DNA from: CAYSBE01 sp046309355
Lineage (GTDB): Bacteria > Bacteroidota > Bacteroidia > UKL13-3
Assembly (NCBI GenBank): GCA_046309355.1
Contig: JBKCPL010000033.1
Coordinates: forward strand, 1-33,813
Reading direction: 5' to 3'
DNA: 33,813 nucleotides
Shown here: positions 16,748-25,995 of the stretch, piece by piece
Numbering within the stretch: position 1 is the first letter of the stretch
How the letters are laid out: each line of letters begins with the position of its first letter
Position numbers and translations under genes: made by a program
The notes under the pieces: model-generated
Told to the model about the DNA's origin: nothing
The model's database searches: none
Seen by the model: only the letters and a program-made list of their open reading frames with translations

Positions 16748-17707
16748 TCGTTCGGCTTCCGCAATCATCAGGCTCTTTTGTACAGGAACCACCCCTACTT
16801 CTTCGCACACTAAGCCACCGGCAAGATTAGATAGTTCTGCCAATTGTTTCAATGGTGTGCCTAAGGCCATGCACAATGCCGCAACACTTATCACGGTATC
16901 GCCCGCACCACTTACGTCAGCTATTTTACGAAAATGTGCAGACACATAATGGAAATCTTTGCCATTGGTAATTAGTACTCCTTTCTCACTCATGGTTACC
17001 ATTAAATTTTTCAACTGCATTTTTTGCATAAGCTTTTGCAGTGATTGCTCAAATGCTTCACGGTCATCTTCGTTTACGTCAATACCAGCACCTTCTTTTA
17101 ATTCTTTTAAATTAGGCTTGAATAAATCAACTCCGGTATATGAACTAAAATTCCGTTTTTTAGGGTCGACTACCACAGCTATTCCTCGGTGGTGTGCCAT
17201 TTGAGTAATTTGCTTAATGTTTTCATCGGTTAATACACCCTTGTCGTAATCTTCAAATAAAACCACATCACAATCCTGAAGCAGTTTGGTAAAGCGGTCA
17301 ACCAACTCATATGACTCTGTAGCTGTTACAGGCTGCGTCTGCTCACTGTCAATGCGCAGCATTTGATGATTCTGTGCTATCACACGTGTTTTCACGGTTG
17401 TTATTCGGGTGGCCGATCTCACCACTCCGTTTATTCCAACTTTATTTTCCTTGAGTAAATCTATCAAATCATCCCCGTCTTTGTCTTTACCTATAACCGA
17501 GCATACCGTGGGCAAGGCACCAAGGGCTACCAGATTCAGCGCTACATTGGCTGCTCCTCCCAGCCTGTTTTCTTTTTTGCTAACGGCCACAACAGGCACA
17601 GGCGCTTCGGGCGAAATTCGGTCTACTTTACCGAAATAGTAAGAATCAATCATTATATCCCCTACTACCAATACACGTAATCCGGTAAACTTATCTATTA
17701 AACTCAT
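16733..17707 (-). CDS. rfaE1: D-glycero-beta-D-manno-heptose-7-phosphate kinase
   Basis: PfkB/ribokinase-family sugar kinase, single-domain form (324 residues), like the N-terminal half of HldE. Makes heptose 1,7-bisphosphate, the precursor of ADP-heptose for the LPS inner core and, when released, an alarm molecule for host cells. Visible: VVGDIMIDSYYFGKVDRISPEAPVPVV (14-40), NRLGGAANVA (47-56), DYDKGVLT (153-160) and the anion-hole motif GAGD at 267-270 with the catalytic Asp270. The separate adenylyltransferase half is not in the window. Together with lptD it serves LPS. The stop end overlaps the convergent small gene by 15 bases; the start is 10 bases after the aminotransferase stop, so they share a transcript. 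Confidence 0.94.
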   Translation of the reverse strand: MSLIDKFTGLRVLVVGDIMIDSYYFGKVDRISPEAPVPVVAVSKKENRLGGAANVALNLVALGALPTVCSVIGKDKDGDDLIDLLKENKVGINGVVRSATRITTVKTRVIAQNHQMLRIDSEQTQPVTATESYELVDRFTKLLQDCDVVLFEDYDKGVLTDENIKQITQMAHHRGIAVVVDPKKRNFSSYTGVDLFKPNLKELKEGAGIDVNEDDREAFEQSLQKLMQKMQLKNLMVTMSEKGVLITNGKDFHYVSAHFRKIADVSGAGDTVISVAALCMALGTPLKQLAELSNLAGGLVCEEVGVVPVQKSLMIAEAERLAII

Positions 17708-17717
17708 ACTGTACTGT

Positions 17718-18911
17718 TTATTTTAATTTATTCAATGATGTATGTATTCTTTGCATGGCATCCTGCAGTTTGGCATCGCTGGTGGCATACGAAATGCGAA
17801 CGCACGAAGGTGCACCAAACGCTTCACCGGTAACCAATGAAACGTGCGCCTCATGCAACAGGTACAAACACAAATCGGTAGCCGTTGTAAGTGTATACGA
17901 ACCGTAAGTGACTCCCAGAAAACGACTGATATCCGGAAAAACATAAAAGGCTCCTTCGGGTTCATTACATACGACTCCTTCAATAGTATCGAGTGCTTGT
18001 TTAACCAGCGTACCTCTGCGCTTATATGCGGCACACATTTCTTCGGTAGGTTGCATGGTTCCATTAAGTGCCGCTACTGCTGCTTTCTGTGCAATGGAGT
18101 TAGTTCCCGAGGTAAATTGTCCCTGAATTTTTTCGCAGGCCTGCACGATAGCGAGTGGCGCACCAATATACCCTATTCTCCATCCGGTCATGGCAAAGCC
18201 TTTGCTCATTCCGTTTACAACAACAACTCGGTCTTTCAGCGAATCAAATTGTGCTATACTTTCATGCGAACCGGTAAAACGAATATGCTCGTATATTTCA
18301 TCAGAAACGATAGTGATACCCGGATGTTTCTCAAAAACGCCTACTAATTGTTGTAATTCATATTTTGTATACACCGAACCCGTAGGATTACACGGTGATG
18401 AAAAAATAAATGCCTTTGACTTTGAGGTAATCGAGTTAGTCAGTTGGTCGGGTGTAATTTTATACTGCTGCTTTATATCGGCATGTACAAAAACAGGAAC
18501 ACCTCCAACCAGCTTCACCATTTCGCTGTAGCTTACCCAGTAAGGTGTTGGAATAATCACTTCATCGCCCGGATTTATCAGTGCCAGAATCACATTCATA
18601 ATGGATTGCTTGGCACCGGTAGATACAAGGGTTTGTGCAGGTGCAAAGTCAAGATTGTTCTCGCGCTTAAACTTTGCCGAAATAGCTTCACGCAACTCAG
18701 GTATGCCCGCAACCGGAGTGTAATAGCTGAAATTCGCATCAATAGCCGCCTTAGCCGCATCTTTAATATGTTGCGGTGTAGGAAAATCGGGTTCTCCCAA
18801 ACTCAAATTTATCACATCGTGGCCTTGTGCAGCAAGCTCACGCGATAATTTAGCCATAGCTATGGTTTGTGGCTCGTTAATTTGGTATATACGATCGGCT
18901 AATGGCTGCAT
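17718..18911 (-). CDS. Aspartate-type aminotransferase (class I/II, PLP)
   Basis: Fold-type I PLP enzyme of 397 residues, usual length of the I-gamma aspartate or prephenate aminotransferases. Visible: NLSLGEPDFPTP (35-46), VSTGAKQS (97-103), PCNPTG with Asn175, the cofactor pair Asp204 and Tyr207 (VSDEIYEHI), the Schiff-base Lys237 in NGMSKGFAMTGWRIGY with Arg245, and a carboxylate-binding Arg near the C-terminus (CVRISYA). It likely swaps the amino group between aspartate and 2-oxoglutarate. Sits between rel and the kinase on the minus strand, 52 bases from rel. Confidence 0.93.
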   Translation of the reverse strand: MQPLADRIYQINEPQTIAMAKLSRELAAQGHDVINLSLGEPDFPTPQHIKDAAKAAIDANFSYYTPVAGIPELREAISAKFKRENNLDFAPAQTLVSTGAKQSIMNVILALINPGDEVIIPTPYWVSYSEMVKLVGGVPVFVHADIKQQYKITPDQLTNSITSKSKAFIFSSPCNPTGSVYTKYELQQLVGVFEKHPGITIVSDEIYEHIRFTGSHESIAQFDSLKDRVVVVNGMSKGFAMTGWRIGYIGAPLAIVQACEKIQGQFTSGTNSIAQKAAVAALNGTMQPTEEMCAAYKRRGTLVKQALDTIEGVVCNEPEGAFYVFPDISRFLGVTYGSYTLTTATDLCLYLLHEAHVSLVTGEAFGAPSCVRISYATSDAKLQDAMQRIHTSLNKLK

Positions 18912-18963
18912 GCTATGCTATTGGTATAGTGCACAAATATAGTGTATGATACGAATGTGCCAA

Positions 18964-21225
18964 TTACAGCTTGGGGACACCCTGATGGTTAGGCCTGGTC
19001 AAATCTTCTCGCTGCACGGTTACCAGCGGGCTCGAGGATTTGATTTTGTTCATCAGCTCTTCCAGATGCTTGGTATCGTGTACCTCAATTTCAATATAAC
19101 CTTCAAAGGTTCCTTCTTTAGAGGTAATGTGAATCGAGTTCATGTTGATTTGCAGTTGTTTTGATATGATATCGGTTATACTGCTTACAATACCCACACT
19201 ATCGATACCCGAGATACGAATACCTGTAATAAACGACAACTTGTTAGCCGAATCGTTTGCCCACTTAGCCTTTAAAATTCTGTAGCCGTAGTTCGACATT
19301 AAGCCTATGGCATTGGAACAATTGGTGCGGTGTATTTTTACTCCTTCGCCTACGGTAATAAAACCAAATATTTCATCACCCGGTATAGGATTGCAGCATT
19401 TGGCAAATGAATACGGCAAATCAACTTCATCGCTCAATAACACTGCATCAGGTGCTTTTTTGAGAACATCCTTATTTTTAGCAGCCGCACTTTTAGCTTT
19501 AGCCTCAGCTATGTTTTCTTTTCGTTGTTTTTTAACCTCATCCAGTACTTCCCGTATGTTAATCTTGGTTTTATCTAGGCGTTGAGTAGCTAGTTGGTAA
19601 TACAACTCCGCAACACTTGGCAAATGGTAATAGGAGATTAACTCATTCAGGTTATCGGATGTAAAGGGAATCTTCTCGGCTGCAAATTTTCGTTCGAGAG
19701 CTTCTTTACCCAATTGCGAAGCACGTAGTTTCTGCTGCTTGAAATAGTCCCGTATTTTCGATTTGGCTTTTGCAGTCACAACAAAATTAAGCCACTCTTC
19801 TCTAGGTGTCTGCTTGTTTGATGTCAGTACTTCTACCTGATCACCATTGGTTAGCTTATGATTTATGGGAACCAGTTTGTTGTTGACTTTACCCCCAATG
19901 CATTGACCGCCTAGCACGGAGTGAATATCGAATGCGAAGTCAATAATGGTTGAATTAGCTGGCAACTTGCGCAAATCGCCTTTGGGAGTAAATACAAATA
20001 TTTCTTCGGCAAACAGATTGAGTTTAAAATCATCCAGAAAATCGAGTGCATCCGATTCAGGGTTTTCCAATATCTCACGCACTTTAGAAATCCATTCTTC
20101 CAGCGCCTGATCGGGTGTAGGTACGGCATCTTTCGATTTGTATTTCCAGTGTGCAGCATATCCCTTCTCAGCAATTTCATCCATTCTGCGTGTGCGTATT
20201 TGTACTTCTACCCACTGGCCCTTAGGACCCATCACTGTCGTGTGCAACGATTCATAACCGTTCGATTTGGGCGTAGAAATCCAGTCGCGCAATCGATCGG
20301 GATTCGGTTTATAAAAGTCGGTCACTACGGAGTACACATTCCAGCAATCCGATTTTTCATCCTCGTAGTCCGAATCAATGATGATACGAATCGCAAACAA
20401 ATCGTACACTTCATCGAATGTTACATTTTGCTTACGCATTTTGGTTAGGATGGAATGTATAGACTTGGGTCTGCCTTTTATTTCGTACTTAAATCCTTGT
20501 TTATCCAACTCTTCGGCTATAGGAATCGAAAATTGTTTGATATACCTGTTACGCTGACTTTTTGTTTCCTGTAAACGACCCTTTACATAGTTGTACTGAT
20601 CGGGCTCTAGGTATTTGGTAGCCAAATCTTCCAGTTCTGTTTTAATGGCGTACAACCCTAGCCTGTGTGCCAGCGGTGCATATACATATTGTGTTTCCGA
20701 GGCAATTTTAAGTTGCGAATTAGGCGACATATGTTCGAGCGTGCGCATGTTGTGCAGACGATCGGCCAGTTTAATCAGAATTACCCTTACATCATCGCTG
20801 AGAGTAAGCAGCATTTTACGAAAATTTTCAGCCTGCATGGATTTATTCTGCTGGTCAAAAACTCCCGAAATTTTAGTAAGTCCATCAATAATTCCGGATA
20901 CAGATTCACCGAAATTAAGCTTAACTACATCCAGTGTAATATCTGTATCTTCAACCGTATCATGCAACAAGGCGCACACGATGGCCGTTGTACCTAATCC
21001 TATTTCTTCGGCACATATCTGTGCCACTGCCAGTGGATGCAGTATATAGGGTTCACCTGATTTTCTGCGCATATTGCGGTGCGCCTCAAGTGCCATCCCA
21101 AATGCTTTACGTATTAATTTTTTATCGCCCGGTTCAAGCTGACGTTTACTCGATTTCAGTAAACTTCGGTAAGCTTTTACTATTTCTTTATTCTCTAATT
21201 CGGTGTCAATAGCTGGAGGTTTCAT
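18964..21225 (-). CDS. Bifunctional (p)ppGpp synthetase/hydrolase, Rel/SpoT family
   Basis: Long RSH enzyme that makes and degrades the alarmone (p)ppGpp. Domains in order: hydrolase HD domain (about 40-200; the HD motif LLHDTVEDT at about 86-94 and the first metal His in the preceding AHRNMRRKSGEPYI segment intact, so hydrolase should be active), synthetase (about 250-370, with the IRIIIDSDYEDEKSDCW, GYESLHTTV and VEVQIRTRRMDE segments), TGS (about 400-465), helical and zinc-finger-like region with FAKCCNPIPGD (about 600), ACT at the C-terminus (about 670-745). The frame opens at GTG 21234, but the ATG three codons on (21225; MKPPAID) is the better start. The two cysteines CC before NP are typical of the CC-domain. 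Confidence 0.96.
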   Translation of the reverse strand: MKPPAIDTELENKEIVKAYRSLLKSSKRQLEPGDKKLIRKAFGMALEAHRNMRRKSGEPYILHPLAVAQICAEEIGLGTTAIVCALLHDTVEDTDITLDVVKLNFGESVSGIIDGLTKISGVFDQQNKSMQAENFRKMLLTLSDDVRVILIKLADRLHNMRTLEHMSPNSQLKIASETQYVYAPLAHRLGLYAIKTELEDLATKYLEPDQYNYVKGRLQETKSQRNRYIKQFSIPIAEELDKQGFKYEIKGRPKSIHSILTKMRKQNVTFDEVYDLFAIRIIIDSDYEDEKSDCWNVYSVVTDFYKPNPDRLRDWISTPKSNGYESLHTTVMGPKGQWVEVQIRTRRMDEIAEKGYAAHWKYKSKDAVPTPDQALEEWISKVREILENPESDALDFLDDFKLNLFAEEIFVFTPKGDLRKLPANSTIIDFAFDIHSVLGGQCIGGKVNNKLVPINHKLTNGDQVEVLTSNKQTPREEWLNFVVTAKAKSKIRDYFKQQKLRASQLGKEALERKFAAEKIPFTSDNLNELISYYHLPSVAELYYQLATQRLDKTKINIREVLDEVKKQRKENIAEAKAKSAAAKNKDVLKKAPDAVLLSDEVDLPYSFAKCCNPIPGDEIFGFITVGEGVKIHRTNCSNAIGLMSNYGYRILKAKWANDSANKLSFITGIRISGIDSVGIVSSITDIISKQLQINMNSIHITSKEGTFEGYIEIEVHDTKHLEELMNKIKSSSPLVTVQREDLTRPNHQGVPKL

Positions 21226-21290
21226 ATACGGCACCTAAATTAATGAAATTATGCGAATCTGTGTTTATAGCCAATCTATTTGCATTCGTA

Positions 21291-21320
21291 TTTGCACAAT
21301 TACAGAAATGTCTATATTAG
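21291..21320 (+). promoter_or_regulatory. Possible promoter of the amino acid permease gene
   Basis: TTTG (21291-21294), 18 bases, then TATATTAG (21313-21320) followed by C: one mismatch to TAnnTTTGY. The start would be near 21327, 18 bases before the ATG. Confidence 0.35.
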
Positions 21321-21344
21321 CAACTCCGTAAATGTTTACCCAAC

Positions 21345-22832
21345 ATGAGTATATTTTCAAAAAAAGACATTAACCTTTTGCTCAAAGATGCCGAAGGTCA
21401 CAAGCTAAAACGTACGCTTACAGCCGGCAGCCTTATAGGTTTAGGAATTGGCGCTATTATAGGTGCAGGTTTATTTGTACGCACAGCTGCTGCTGCAGGT
21501 GAGCATGCAGGCTCTGCTGTAACTATATCGTTTTTAGTTGCAGCTGTTGGATGCGCATTTGCCGGGCTATGCTACGCAGAATTTGCAGCTATGATACCTG
21601 TTGCAGGCAGCGCATATACATATGCGTATGCAACTATGGGCGAACTGGTAGCATGGATAATTGGCTGGGCTCTGGTGCTTGAATATGCGCTGGGTGCGGC
21701 TACCGTTTCCATTGCGTGGAGCGAATACTTAAATAAACTGCTGGATAATGTCGTCCCTTATCAATGGTGCCATTCTCCGTTCGAATCTTCCATTGATATA
21801 AAAACAGGTGAGCTGGTGCATGGTATCATGAACCTGCCTGCACTTTTTATTCTGTTCGTCATTTCGGCTTTGCTTATTCGGGGTACTCAGCAATCGGCTT
21901 TTGTCAATTCTATTATTGTATTCATTAAGGTTTCCATTGTTCTCATATTTATTGTAATCGGCTGGAATTATATTGATCCGGCTAATCACTTGCCTTACTT
22001 TATTCCTGCCGATCACCCGCCCGCTGCAATGGCGAATGGAAAATGGTATGACTATTCAGACTTCTGGCGTCACGGATGGGGTGGAGTGCTTACCGGTGCA
22101 GGCATTGTATTCTTTGCATTTATTGGTTTTGATGCGGTTTCAACAGCAGCACAAGAAGCAAAAAATCCCAAAAAAGATATGCCTATTGGGATATTGGGAT
22201 CGCTGGTTATTTGCACCATATTGTATATTCTGTTTTCGCATGTTCTTACCGGGGTAGCTCCATTTACCGATTTTGTAAAAGAAGGAAAAGAAGCCTCTGT
22301 AGCGTATGCTATTTCTACTTATATGCATGGCTACGACTGGCTAGCTACATCTGTAACCATTGCCATTCTTGCAGGATTTTCTTCGGTTATTCTGGTTATG
22401 CTTATGGGCCAATCGCGCGTGTTCTATTCCATGTCGCACGATGGATTATTGCCAAAAGCTTTCAGCGAACTTCACAGCAAATACCACACCCCGTATAAAT
22501 CAAACATGATTCTGTTTGTACTTGTTGGTGCATTTGCAGCATTTGTTCCGGGCAGCGTAGCTGGCGACCTCACCAGCATAGGAACATTACTGGCATTTGT
22601 ATTGGTAAGTGCCGGAATATGGATTTTGCGTGTAACCGATCCGGAATTGGTTCGTCCATTCAAAACTCCACTGGTACCATTGGTTCCCATTTTGGGAATT
22701 CTGGTATGCTCGGCTATGATAGTTGGCTTGCCTAAAGCCACCTTGCTCAGCGCACTTATTTGGATGTTGTTTGGGCTGGTTGTGTATTTTGCCTATAGCA
22801 AACGCCATAGCAAGTTGGGTGCAAAGCAATAA
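21345..22832 (+). CDS. APC-family amino acid permease
   Basis: Inner-membrane secondary transporter of 495 residues, of the amino acid-polyamine-organocation superfamily (CAT-like, YfnA/cationic type). The first helix has the unwound glycine-rich substrate site GLGIGAIIGAGLF (32-44), and the second contains AEFAAMIPVAGSAYTYAYATMGE, with a long series of hydrophobic segments, about 12-14 in total. Further family segments are FFAFIGFDAVSTAAQEAKNPKKDMPIGI and VLMLMGQSRVFYSMSHDGLLP. The loop between helices 3 and 5 (about 140-165) is a little longer than average. Substrate cannot be told; cationic or neutral amino acids are typical. It is a single-gene unit, convergent with recO at a distance of 9 bases. 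Confidence 0.92.
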   Translation: MSIFSKKDINLLLKDAEGHKLKRTLTAGSLIGLGIGAIIGAGLFVRTAAAAGEHAGSAVTISFLVAAVGCAFAGLCYAEFAAMIPVAGSAYTYAYATMGELVAWIIGWALVLEYALGAATVSIAWSEYLNKLLDNVVPYQWCHSPFESSIDIKTGELVHGIMNLPALFILFVISALLIRGTQQSAFVNSIIVFIKVSIVLIFIVIGWNYIDPANHLPYFIPADHPPAAMANGKWYDYSDFWRHGWGGVLTGAGIVFFAFIGFDAVSTAAQEAKNPKKDMPIGILGSLVICTILYILFSHVLTGVAPFTDFVKEGKEASVAYAISTYMHGYDWLATSVTIAILAGFSSVILVMLMGQSRVFYSMSHDGLLPKAFSELHSKYHTPYKSNMILFVLVGAFAAFVPGSVAGDLTSIGTLLAFVLVSAGIWILRVTDPELVRPFKTPLVPLVPILGILVCSAMIVGLPKATLLSALIWMLFGLVVYFAYSKRHSKLGAKQ

Positions 22833-22841
22833 CTGATTAGC

Positions 22842-23573
22842 TTACGATAGCACTTCATTAAGCACGTGGTGAGAATGAATGTCAAAACTTACCTGAACGT
22901 GCAGGCGGTAGTAATCGAGTAAGTAATCCAGTAATTTTTTACGGGTAATGTAGTCTGTTTTCAAACTTGCAAATTGATTGTGGGGTATACTCAGCAACTC
23001 GAAAAATTTAGCACTAGTAATGGTGTCCATCATATAAATTTCTGATGGGTGATAAGGCATAAACTCCCCCTCCTGCAAATGAAATGCATTATTGATTTCA
23101 TCGGCATTGAGTTTAGGAAAAAAACCTAAATACCTTGAAAAATGTGATAGAAATACTATGGGGAAATTCACTACACCATCTTGTGTCATATCCAGTATCT
23201 GAATGCTGTTGTATATAAATTCGAAGGTTGCCTTATCGGTATGATTCTCTTCTTTGAGCAACCGGCCAAGCACTTCGGCTACAAACAACGCTATCGAACT
23301 TTTGAGTCGGTTAAAATGCACATCAGTAAGTATAGGCTGGCACTTCAATTCTTTTATCCGCTGCATATTTTTATTCGACTGATGGTATGCATCCAGTTCA
23401 ATCAGATTGAGAGGTAATAAGTGCGAAGGTCTAACGCTGCCTTTACCCGAACGTACCCCATTAATCATATAAGTTTGCACGCCCAGCGTATCGGTAAAGC
23501 AGGTAAGTATCACACTGTTTTCCGAGTAGGGTGTGGTACGAATAACAATTGCACGTATTTTTTTTATGGCCAT
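22842..23573 (-). CDS. recO: DNA repair protein RecO
   Basis: Loads RecA with RecR on SSB-coated DNA in the RecF pathway. 243 residues. The N-terminal OB-fold (1-80) shows the family pattern AIVIRTTPYSENSVILTCFTDTLG and the following GVRSGKG, then a helical domain. The C4 zinc finger found in many RecO proteins is not seen: there are only single cysteines, which is normal for Bacteroidota. It starts 7 bases after porZ, so it is likely transcribed with it. Confidence 0.93.
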   Translation of the reverse strand: MAIKKIRAIVIRTTPYSENSVILTCFTDTLGVQTYMINGVRSGKGSVRPSHLLPLNLIELDAYHQSNKNMQRIKELKCQPILTDVHFNRLKSSIALFVAEVLGRLLKEENHTDKATFEFIYNSIQILDMTQDGVVNFPIVFLSHFSRYLGFFPKLNADEINNAFHLQEGEFMPYHPSEIYMMDTITSAKFFELLSIPHNQFASLKTDYITRKKLLDYLLDYYRLHVQVSFDIHSHHVLNEVLS

Positions 23574-23580
23574 TTACAAC

Positions 23581-25908
23581 TCATCGAATGAACAACAATT
23601 TGGCCACATGTGTTTGTGTGCCATCTTCGTTGGCCGCAAATATGAGGTAAACACCGGTTGCTGCACGCGAACCTGAATAGGTTAAACCGTTCCATGTAGC
23701 CATACCTCCATTGGAGCGGGTTTCAAATACAAGGTTACCTGCTACGTCAGTAATTTTCACAAACGCATCGGATACTAGCCCGGTAATGGCTATTTGCCCG
23801 GTGTATTCCGGTCTTACCGGATTGGGATATACATTCACATTTGAAAACACATCGCCACCTTCAGTAGCAGTACCCATGTACGAGGCCAGTCCTTTATCTG
23901 TGGCAAAAAACACTTCGCCTGTTTGATTATTAATTCCTATTTCGAATACTGATTTCCCGGGCAATGGACTATTGGCTGTAGTAAAATTTCGCAGTACCGT
24001 GTACCCATCAGGCGATACAAGCCATACACCATTGGATGTACCTATCCATTTGCGGTTAGCTTCATCCGTTCGTATGCAATACACCTGCTCATCGTCCAGA
24101 AAATTACTGAAAATCAATCCTGCTTGTATCACCAGTTGCCGGGCATCAAAATCAGCATTGGGTTTAAATACATTTCCGGGATTACTAATGATAGCAAGCC
24201 CTTTATCTGTACCAATCCACAGCTCGCCTTTTTTATCTTTCGTCACACAAAATACCAGTGTACTGGGCAAAAAACCGTTTTGCTTATCTTTATTCAATAC
24301 TTTCAACTGATCATCGTTCGGGTCTGACAGATTGTTTTCATTGAATACAATCAGTCCGGTACCGCGGGTATTGGTAATCCATTTATTGCCAAAATCATCG
24401 CAGGTTATAAAACCAAATGCGGTATTCACATTGCTGGGTACAGAAAACGATTTCCATGCACCTGAAGATGTGCGAACCGAAATGGGATTTACCGCACCGA
24501 AATTGGCTACCCATAAATTTCCATCCTTATCAAAGTCAACTCCACTAACAAACAGCGGACGAAAAGAAGAACCTGAATTAAAGCTTTGCAGGCTGCTGTT
24601 GCTGGTATCGTATTTAGCTACTACACCCGTTTCATTCATTTCTATAATACCCGTACCAAACGAGGCAAAAAAAGCATTGCCCGTTAAAGGATTTATACTC
24701 ACATCAATCAGGTCGGGTGCAGCATCAATCAGCGGGCTTGTTCCTCTAAAATTTTTCCACGTATTGTTGCGCATCAAATAATTCTTATTCCCTGTGTATT
24801 TTGGCCCCCAGCCACCAGATACTCCAAGACCATTAACGGCATCACCTGCAAACCACATAGCGCCATCGGTGTAAGCCATGCGCATGGCAAACGAACCCTG
24901 TGGACCAGCCGGTGCAAAGTAGTCGAGCTGCGAAGCCGTGCTGTTGTGAATCAGCAAGCCCTGCTGATCAATAAGGCTGTAATACAATCCGTCAGGAGCA
25001 ATAACCGATGCTACTACTCCTTTAAGAATATAATTTGGCAGTATACTCCAGTCCATTGAAATGGTGTACAATGCATCCTTTTTCGACACCAACAGTTTGC
25101 CTGCAGATATACCAACAAAATAAGTCTGGCTGTTACTAATGCCTGCTAGTGTTACCCAATTGCCATCAAATGTTTTGACCACTGAATCAACCACAGCTAC
25201 CAGTTTATTGCCGTACACAGCCATGTAATCAACATAACCCGGCTGAGCCAGCGACCACGAATTAAAATCACTAAGATTTGTACCTGCCTCTTCTGCCCTA
25301 TATATTCCTCCGGGTGTGCTTACATATATCGAGTTATTATAAAACTCCACATCACGTACATCCAGTATAGTGCCACCGGGACCTATTTCCTGGTAGGTAT
25401 CGGTAATTTTCCTAAGCTGCAAATCAATAACAGCTACACCAAACGAGCAGGATAAATAAGCCTTGCCCTTGTAAATGGTTATGGCATGTATTTGCTTTTC
25501 ACCCAAAATAATGCGCTTGGCAATATCCGGTATGTTGGTGATAATTCCGTTTTGAATCACATCCAGATTGGCTCCTTCGTAGGCAATAATCATGCATTTC
25601 GATTGCGGATCATAAGCCAGTTTACGCACGGTAACATCACTCAATCCATTTACACGAGATACAATTTCAACTTCACGCGACTGAATAGAATAATTAAACA
25701 AGGCTTGATTGGACCCAACCCATACCGTTTGTTCGGCTAGCACTATATCGTTATTCACTCCAAAACTGGCGTGGATTCTCCAGCCCTCTACACCGGGTAG
25801 TTTTTGCTGTGCCGAAACAGGTACACTCAGCAAAATAGCAAGAGTAAAACTACAAACGAAACGTAAAGCGTGGCCCATATGGTGCATAAAACGATGCGGC
25901 ATGTGCAA
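23581..25908 (-). CDS. porZ: PorZ-like T9SS surface protein
   Basis: 775 residues. A signal peptide ends after Ala33 (SVPVSA-QQK). Two beta-propeller-like regions follow, with many short Trp/Gly blades of the two-component-regulator propeller kind (WVGSNQALFNY, GNLWVANFG, GELWIGTDKGLA, RKWIGTSNGVW). The C-terminal 86 residues (690-775) are a T9SS C-terminal domain: NVYPNPVRPEYTGQIAITGL, a TDVAGNLVFE strand, TWNGLTYSGSRAATGVYLIF and KLLFIR. This matches the PorZ architecture (a surface component of the attachment complex, with PorU, that recognises anionic LPS). Adjacency to recO is common in this phylum as I recall. The first Met is not certain: Met8 and Met11 give similar signal peptides. 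Confidence 0.82.
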   Translation of the reverse strand: MHMPHRFMHHMGHALRFVCSFTLAILLSVPVSAQQKLPGVEGWRIHASFGVNNDIVLAEQTVWVGSNQALFNYSIQSREVEIVSRVNGLSDVTVRKLAYDPQSKCMIIAYEGANLDVIQNGIITNIPDIAKRIILGEKQIHAITIYKGKAYLSCSFGVAVIDLQLRKITDTYQEIGPGGTILDVRDVEFYNNSIYVSTPGGIYRAEEAGTNLSDFNSWSLAQPGYVDYMAVYGNKLVAVVDSVVKTFDGNWVTLAGISNSQTYFVGISAGKLLVSKKDALYTISMDWSILPNYILKGVVASVIAPDGLYYSLIDQQGLLIHNSTASQLDYFAPAGPQGSFAMRMAYTDGAMWFAGDAVNGLGVSGGWGPKYTGNKNYLMRNNTWKNFRGTSPLIDAAPDLIDVSINPLTGNAFFASFGTGIIEMNETGVVAKYDTSNSSLQSFNSGSSFRPLFVSGVDFDKDGNLWVANFGAVNPISVRTSSGAWKSFSVPSNVNTAFGFITCDDFGNKWITNTRGTGLIVFNENNLSDPNDDQLKVLNKDKQNGFLPSTLVFCVTKDKKGELWIGTDKGLAIISNPGNVFKPNADFDARQLVIQAGLIFSNFLDDEQVYCIRTDEANRKWIGTSNGVWLVSPDGYTVLRNFTTANSPLPGKSVFEIGINNQTGEVFFATDKGLASYMGTATEGGDVFSNVNVYPNPVRPEYTGQIAITGLVSDAFVKITDVAGNLVFETRSNGGMATWNGLTYSGSRAATGVYLIFAANEDGTQTHVAKLLFIR

Positions 25909-25962
25909 TTAGTGTAATGCAACGAAAATACAAATAAACACGAGCGCACCGGAATAATTTTC

Positions 25963-25970
25963 TACTTTTG
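25963..25970 (+). promoter_or_regulatory. Possible -7 box of the MMPL-type transporter gene
   Basis: TACTTTTG followed by A is a full TAnnTTTG match, 25 bases before the ATG at 25996. No TTG or TTTG lies at the normal distance upstream, so the promoter is weak or needs help. Confidence 0.4.
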
Positions 25971-25995
25971 ACCCGATTACAATACCTAATCGTCT

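Noticed and set aside
21226..21234. GTG start for rel, three codons before the ATG
   Set aside because: The ATG at 21225 is the ordinary start; the GTG adds only three residues with no family support.
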